From the NCBI RefSeq assembly GCF_003112455.1, contig NZ_BDQX01000403.1, forward strand, positions 327 through 36,603: a stretch of DNA of 36,277 nucleotides, in the 5' to 3' direction. Shown here one piece after another: positions 32,196 to 36,277 of the stretch. A model generated the notes under the pieces. It saw nothing but the letters and a program-made list of their open reading frames with translations. It made no database searches and was not told the DNA's origin. Position 1 is the first letter of the stretch, and each line of letters starts with the position of its first letter. Both the position numbers and the translations under genes were made by a program. The stretch is from Paenibacillus agaridevorans. GTDB lineage: Bacteria > Bacillota > Bacilli > Paenibacillales > Paenibacillaceae.

Positions 32196-33347
32196 CTAGT
32201 CGATCACCCAGCCGCCACGAAAAACTTGATAGGTAAACCGATCATCGTCAAAGTCCAGCCCGAATCCCGCTTTGGGCGGAACAAAAAACATTCCGTCTTG
32301 CACGGAATAGGCGCTGTCGTCCATCCCTTCGATCGCAATATCGTCCCATTCCACGAACTGAAAACCTTTGATGCCCGCAGAAAGATGGCCCGTTGCATAG
32401 ATGCCGTAGGCGTTGCCGTAACAGTGAGGCGCGGTCAACAAAGCGTGCTCATCCAGTTTCGCGCCAAGTTCCAGCCAATGAGTAAAGCCCGGATGTATAA
32501 TATCGTATTGCAGCACATCGACTTTGCCCTGAATTGCCCAGTCAATCAAACGAGGGGAGGCATACCCTTCTCCGTCCGCGATCAGCACGTTCTGATTCCG
32601 TTCCTTGAGCCACGACTTCAAATCCCCGTACAATGCATCATCTTCGTGAAAAGCTTCTTCGATCCAATACAAGCCAACATCCGATAAGGCGGTCAGAACT
32701 TCTTTGGTCAGGTTAAGATTATACGCGTTGTTGGCATCGATCATCAGCTTGCCCTCCGGGCCGGCGACTTCTCTTACGCCCTCCACAATCGCAATGTCCC
32801 GTCTGGTTCCATCCATCAGCGGCATATGCATCCCGCCTCGTCCTACTTTTATTTTAAAATGACGATGTCCCTTTGCGTACCCTTGTCTGGCTTCTTCCTG
32901 AATGAGCGCTACCGCATCCTTGTCATGGGTCAGATGCAAATCGTCAAAATAAAGAGAAGTATCATAACATGGAACGGCCAGCCCGCTTGGAGCTTGACTT
33001 CGCGCTCCGTTATATAGTTCATACACCGGCTTGTTCCATCTGCGTCCGAGCCAATCCAATAACGGATATTCGAGACAAATGCGATAGGGCTCGCGTATTT
33101 TTCCGCTATCGTCGAATAAGTCGCGAACAGGTTTTCCGATAAACGTTTTCGCCTGCTCCGTCGTGATGCGAGAGGCGCCGTATGCCGTCTGACCGTCAAT
33201 CGTGATCCGGACAATGCTAACCTCGCAGGCCTTGCCGTGAACGCCTAGTCTGGCGTTCGCCCCGGCGCTGCGAGCACGCTCCCCATGTAATTTAGCGAAT
33301 GCGATCTTCTCGATCACCCAATTTTTATCTATACTTTCCAGATTCAT
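32196..33347 (-). CDS. Mandelate racemase/muconate lactonizing (enolase superfamily) enzyme
   Basis: The 383 residues have the capping domain and barrel of this superfamily, which removes a proton next to a carboxylate using Mg. Seen are the Lys-x-Lys pair at 165/167 (FKIKVG), metal ligands Asp204 (MIDANN) and Glu230 (WIEEAF), and ADGEG at 257-261 as the third ligand region. His308 (APHCYG) is the likely second base. The layout is compatible with a sugar-acid dehydratase or a racemase. It follows the membrane AraC-type regulator by 40 bases, probably in the same operon as a sugar-binding lipoprotein. GGGAG stands ten bases before the ATG. Confidence 0.88.
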   Translation of the reverse strand: MNLESIDKNWVIEKIAFAKLHGERARSAGANARLGVHGKACEVSIVRITIDGQTAYGASRITTEQAKTFIGKPVRDLFDDSGKIREPYRICLEYPLLDWLGRRWNKPVYELYNGARSQAPSGLAVPCYDTSLYFDDLHLTHDKDAVALIQEEARQGYAKGHRHFKIKVGRGGMHMPLMDGTRRDIAIVEGVREVAGPEGKLMIDANNAYNLNLTKEVLTALSDVGLYWIEEAFHEDDALYGDLKSWLKERNQNVLIADGEGYASPRLIDWAIQGKVDVLQYDIIHPGFTHWLELGAKLDEHALLTAPHCYGNAYGIYATGHLSAGIKGFQFVEWDDIAIEGMDDSAYSVQDGMFFVPPKAGFGLDFDDDRFTYQVFRGGWVID

Positions 33348-33387
33348 AATAATCCCGCTCCCTCATAATTAGCCATTACTGTAATCG

Positions 33388-35631
33388 TTATTTCTCGTTC
33401 ATGCTCCGGTATTCCCCGGGCGTCTTGCCTGCCAGCTTCTTAAATACGCGGTTAAAGGAGACCGAATGGGTGTACCCGACCAGATTGGCAATTTGTTGAA
33501 TGGGCTCCGTGGTCGCCTTCAAATATTGTTTGGCCTTCTCCATCCGAAAATGAATCAAATAACTGACGAAGCTTTCCCCGAACTCCTCCTTGAACAGTCG
33601 GCTTAAATAATTTCCGCTCAAGCCGAATTTCTCGCTGATCGAGGTCAAAGACAGGTTGGAGTCATGATAATTGATTTCGATATAACTTTTAATGTCTTGA
33701 ATCATTTCGTGGTTGCTATGATTTTCCCGCAAAGCCTGAATGTCGTTGAACAAGGTCATGAGAATGCTTTTTAAATTTTCCTGGGTAGCCGTAACGGACT
33801 CGATGATGTAAATCTCTTCCCGTATATGGGACAAGCTGTTTTCTTTTAAAGATTCTATAGGCCCCATATCCAGGTAAGATAGTTCCCTATCCAGCTCAAA
33901 GAGCAGGTAATTCAGTAAGTTCACCATATCTTCCGAGGTTAATATGGCTCCTTTCACTTCGCTGAACAGCCGCTCGAAAAGGGTCTCCCACTTCCCGTCG
34001 CCCACTCTAAACGAGTCGGCGAGAGCATGGACCAGATGCTGGTATTCGTAATAAACCTTCCCCGTTTTCCCCTCGACATCTTCGCGCGAAATCACTTTAC
34101 GGTCTTCAAGCAGCCATTTATAACGCAAAATCTCATCCGCATCCCGGTAGGACCTGTTTAAATCGCGAATATAAAACACTTCGCGGCCTATGCCGACGGT
34201 TATGCTGAACGTCATAAATCGTTCCATCCAATCGATTACTTCCCGCCAAAATCCGTTCGCCGTCTCGGACATGTTGCACGAATCGGATTCGCCAAGGCTA
34301 AACAAGAGGATCAGCCTTGTTGGCGACATCCATTCGCAATAAATGCCGAATGGATAATACTCCGCAATTTCCTGAATCGCTTTGGTTACAGCGTATCTTA
34401 ACAAATACTGATCAGACGCCGTGTATTGTTGGTCGAACTGGTGGAAACGGTCGATCTCGGCGATCGAAAATTGGAACTGTTTGGACTGGATCAATAAATC
34501 TCCGTCCTTCAATTCCGAAAGCAATTGTTCGACCTCCCCGGTGACGTCCTCGCTCATGATTTTTTGAAATACATGCTTGCGCTTGATAATATCGTCCTTT
34601 ACCGATTGCTCCCGGAACTTGCCAAGCTCCTCCGCCATATTTCCGAACATGGATTCGATAAACCCGAATTCGTCCATATGCCGGACATCGGCAAATTCGT
34701 CTTTTTTGACCGGAGCATTCATCCGAATGCGGGTTATAATCGATTCGATCGGCTTGTAATTTCTGCGCGTCGCATACACCACCCAAATCACGCCCACTAT
34801 CGTGACCAACGATCCCAAAATGATCCATAAGTACGAAAAGGCAGAAGCGTAGCTGATTATGCTGCCTTGCTTGATTCCGCTTTCATATATCCATCCTGTA
34901 TAGGGCGATGTGACGCTAGCCAGCTGCAAATGATTGCGCTCGGCGTTTTCTTTCGATCTGTTGCTCGTATCGAGCAGCATGTCCCCTTGCCCGTTAATCG
35001 CGATAAAACCTAACGTTAAAGCCGTCTTTTCTTCGATGGAACGGGCAATCGCCCGAGGTCGAATATTGACGACGACCACCCCTTTGCTGCCGTGCTCCAA
35101 GGGCACCTTGCGTACGAGAGTAACCACCTTTTGCGACGGATCATGCGGCTTGAACGGATCTTGTCTGCCGATCCAATTTAGGGGGTTCATGGAGTTCTGA
35201 GCCTCTTTAATGAACGCTTCATCCAGAAATCCATCCAAATTGGCCAAGCCGTCTTGGGCTAGCAGCAAACGATCGGACCATCGAACAACATAGATCGATG
35301 AAATCCACGGATTGGAATCCATCCATCCTCTCAATTTTTGACCCATTTCGTAATTCAGGAAATACGTGTTCGCCGACCCCTTTTCGTTAAAGAAAGCGGA
35401 GAACAACTCATCCGTCTGAATCCCTTGCATAATGACGCTATCGATCGTCTGCAGCGACTGGTCCACGGATTGCATCACGGTCTGCACGAACATCGCGTTG
35501 GCCCGTCCCGCTTCTTCCTCCGACAGCTTTACAATGAACAGGAAACAAGTGATAATCAAACCCGAAACGACAAAGAGCAGGATCGGGAGATAAGAGAACA
35601 ACAACCGATAAAACCAGTTATTCCGCTTCAT
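33388..35631 (-). CDS. Membrane-bound AraC-family regulator with extracellular sensor
   Basis: This 747-residue one-component regulator has helices at about 8-33 and 265-285 around an outer Cache-like sensor. A HAMP-like stretch (NYKPIESIITRI) follows, then a long cytosolic middle. An AraC double helix-turn-helix lies in the last 100 residues (LTSISEKFGLSGNYLSRLF and PIQQIANLVGYTHSVSFNRVFKK, ending TPGEYRSM). Such proteins link outside sugar sensing directly to transcription without a kinase. GGGGGAT precedes the ATG. It sits 39 bases after a sugar-binding lipoprotein gene and 40 before the enolase-superfamily gene, which are its likely targets. Confidence 0.92.
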   Translation of the reverse strand: MKRNNWFYRLLFSYLPILLFVVSGLIITCFLFIVKLSEEEAGRANAMFVQTVMQSVDQSLQTIDSVIMQGIQTDELFSAFFNEKGSANTYFLNYEMGQKLRGWMDSNPWISSIYVVRWSDRLLLAQDGLANLDGFLDEAFIKEAQNSMNPLNWIGRQDPFKPHDPSQKVVTLVRKVPLEHGSKGVVVVNIRPRAIARSIEEKTALTLGFIAINGQGDMLLDTSNRSKENAERNHLQLASVTSPYTGWIYESGIKQGSIISYASAFSYLWIILGSLVTIVGVIWVVYATRRNYKPIESIITRIRMNAPVKKDEFADVRHMDEFGFIESMFGNMAEELGKFREQSVKDDIIKRKHVFQKIMSEDVTGEVEQLLSELKDGDLLIQSKQFQFSIAEIDRFHQFDQQYTASDQYLLRYAVTKAIQEIAEYYPFGIYCEWMSPTRLILLFSLGESDSCNMSETANGFWREVIDWMERFMTFSITVGIGREVFYIRDLNRSYRDADEILRYKWLLEDRKVISREDVEGKTGKVYYEYQHLVHALADSFRVGDGKWETLFERLFSEVKGAILTSEDMVNLLNYLLFELDRELSYLDMGPIESLKENSLSHIREEIYIIESVTATQENLKSILMTLFNDIQALRENHSNHEMIQDIKSYIEINYHDSNLSLTSISEKFGLSGNYLSRLFKEEFGESFVSYLIHFRMEKAKQYLKATTEPIQQIANLVGYTHSVSFNRVFKKLAGKTPGEYRSMNEK

Positions 35632-35670
35632 TCTTTATCCCCCCGCCCTTTTTTTGAATGTTATGTGATT

Positions 35671-36277
35671 TTACTTCGTATATAAATCTTTGGTTAAATA
35701 GGCCGTTTCTTTATTTGCATTATACCAATCGCTCCACCAATCGTCGATTTGCTCTCCCCCGACCTGTTTCCATACGTTTTGCGCATCGGCGATCGCCTGA
35801 TCCGCTGTGTAGGAATCGCCACTGACAATCGCTTTCTTAAGAATATTATCGATCTGCCCGTTTACGGTAGAGGAGATCGTTTGCAACTCTTTGGGCAGCA
35901 CTGGCCTGAACTCGCCGAAAGTAAATCCCGGGTATGGACGATCCGGACTCAAGTAATTTTCCACCGCTTGCCCGTAAAGCTCAAGCCAAACCTTTTCTAC
36001 CTTGTTGTCGCGGTTCAAAGAATTGATATAAGCAGGCACGCTCCCGAAGAATGCCGGCGAATACAATAAATTAACGTCGTTTGTCCAGGAGAACTTCGGA
36101 TTATCCGTCTGCTTCAGCGCGGGATAACCAGCCTCCGACAGTGTATGATCGGTTCCTTCATCTCCATAAGCCAGCTTGGTCATGCTCGCTTTATCCGACA
36201 GGAAATCGATATACTTCATCACGGCTTCCGGATCTTTGGCTTTGGCGTTAACGATACCCACCACCTGGATCGGCGGG
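35671..36277 (-). CDS. Sugar-binding lipoprotein, C-terminal part (gene runs off the right edge)
   Basis: The frame is open to the window end on the minus strand, so about 202 C-terminal residues are visible and the start is outside. Segments VVGIVNAKAKDPEAVMKYIDFLSDK, GDEGTDHTLSEAGYPALKQTDN and QADQAIADAQNVWKQVGGEQI-type sequence near the end (read here as AIADAQNVWKQVGGEQIDDWW) match the C-terminal lobe of LipO-type binding proteins. It belongs to a second importer, distinct from that at 25605-29109. Its permeases would be expected beyond the right edge. Confidence 0.85.
   Translation of the reverse strand, partial: PPIQVVGIVNAKAKDPEAVMKYIDFLSDKASMTKLAYGDEGTDHTLSEAGYPALKQTDNPKFSWTNDVNLLYSPAFFGSVPAYINSLNRDNKVEKVWLELYGQAVENYLSPDRPYPGFTFGEFRPVLPKELQTISSTVNGQIDNILKKAIVSGDSYTADQAIADAQNVWKQVGGEQIDDWWSDWYNANKETAYLTKDLYTK

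Overview
The window looks like chromosome of a Paenibacillaceae member (Paenibacillus or Cohnella type). The evidence is gene content, not a database hit: S-layer homology (SLH) domains, several membrane-bound or two-component AraC-type regulators of the YesM/YesN kind, lipoprotein/LplB/LplC-like sugar importers, strong AGGAGG ribosome sites with frequent TTG starts, a PerR-type box and a cre-type box. I see no rRNA, tRNA, CRISPR array, phage module or intact transposase.

Layout. 1-680: the 3' end of a gene for a His/Gly/Pro-rich surface protein and its terminator. 739-4371 (minus strand): zinc-ribbon membrane protein, HtrA-like protease, a frame-broken SLH fragment and a Gfo/Idh/MocA oxidoreductase, probably one operon. 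4372-4700: repeats. 4701-7944: galU (minus) divergent from trxB (plus), a six-copy 52-bp tandem repeat, then dps with a PerR-type box. 8189-13778 (minus): OmpR-type response regulator, sensor kinase, ABC ATPase and a large FtsX-type permease; a 230-bp MITE-like element lies just upstream of the regulator. 14255-17846: a TIMP-like secreted protein (plus), a fumarylacetoacetate-hydrolase-family enzyme and an ABC-F protein (both minus).

The most interesting region is 18003-29109, one minus-strand row of genes: two sugar-type permeases, a lipoprotein binding protein, a YesM-like kinase, a YesN-like regulator, a secreted beta-propeller protein ending in a cohesin and a type I dockerin, and a secreted protein with a cohesin and three SLH domains. 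This reads as a small cell-surface cohesin/dockerin assembly placed under sugar sensing, with a CcpA-type site in front of the propeller gene. No glycoside hydrolase lies in the cluster, so it is not an ordinary cellulosome.

29300-36277: a GntR-type DNA-binding domain fused to a solute-binding-protein domain, divergent from a D-2-hydroxyacid dehydrogenase across an operator-rich gap. Then, on the minus strand, come an enolase-superfamily enzyme, a membrane AraC-type regulator and the C-terminal part of a second sugar-binding lipoprotein that runs off the right edge. These look like sugar-acid or polysaccharide use genes linked to the cohesin cluster.

Limits: domains were recognised by eye. 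Promoters, operators and hairpins were read manually and not scored, and no similarity search was possible.
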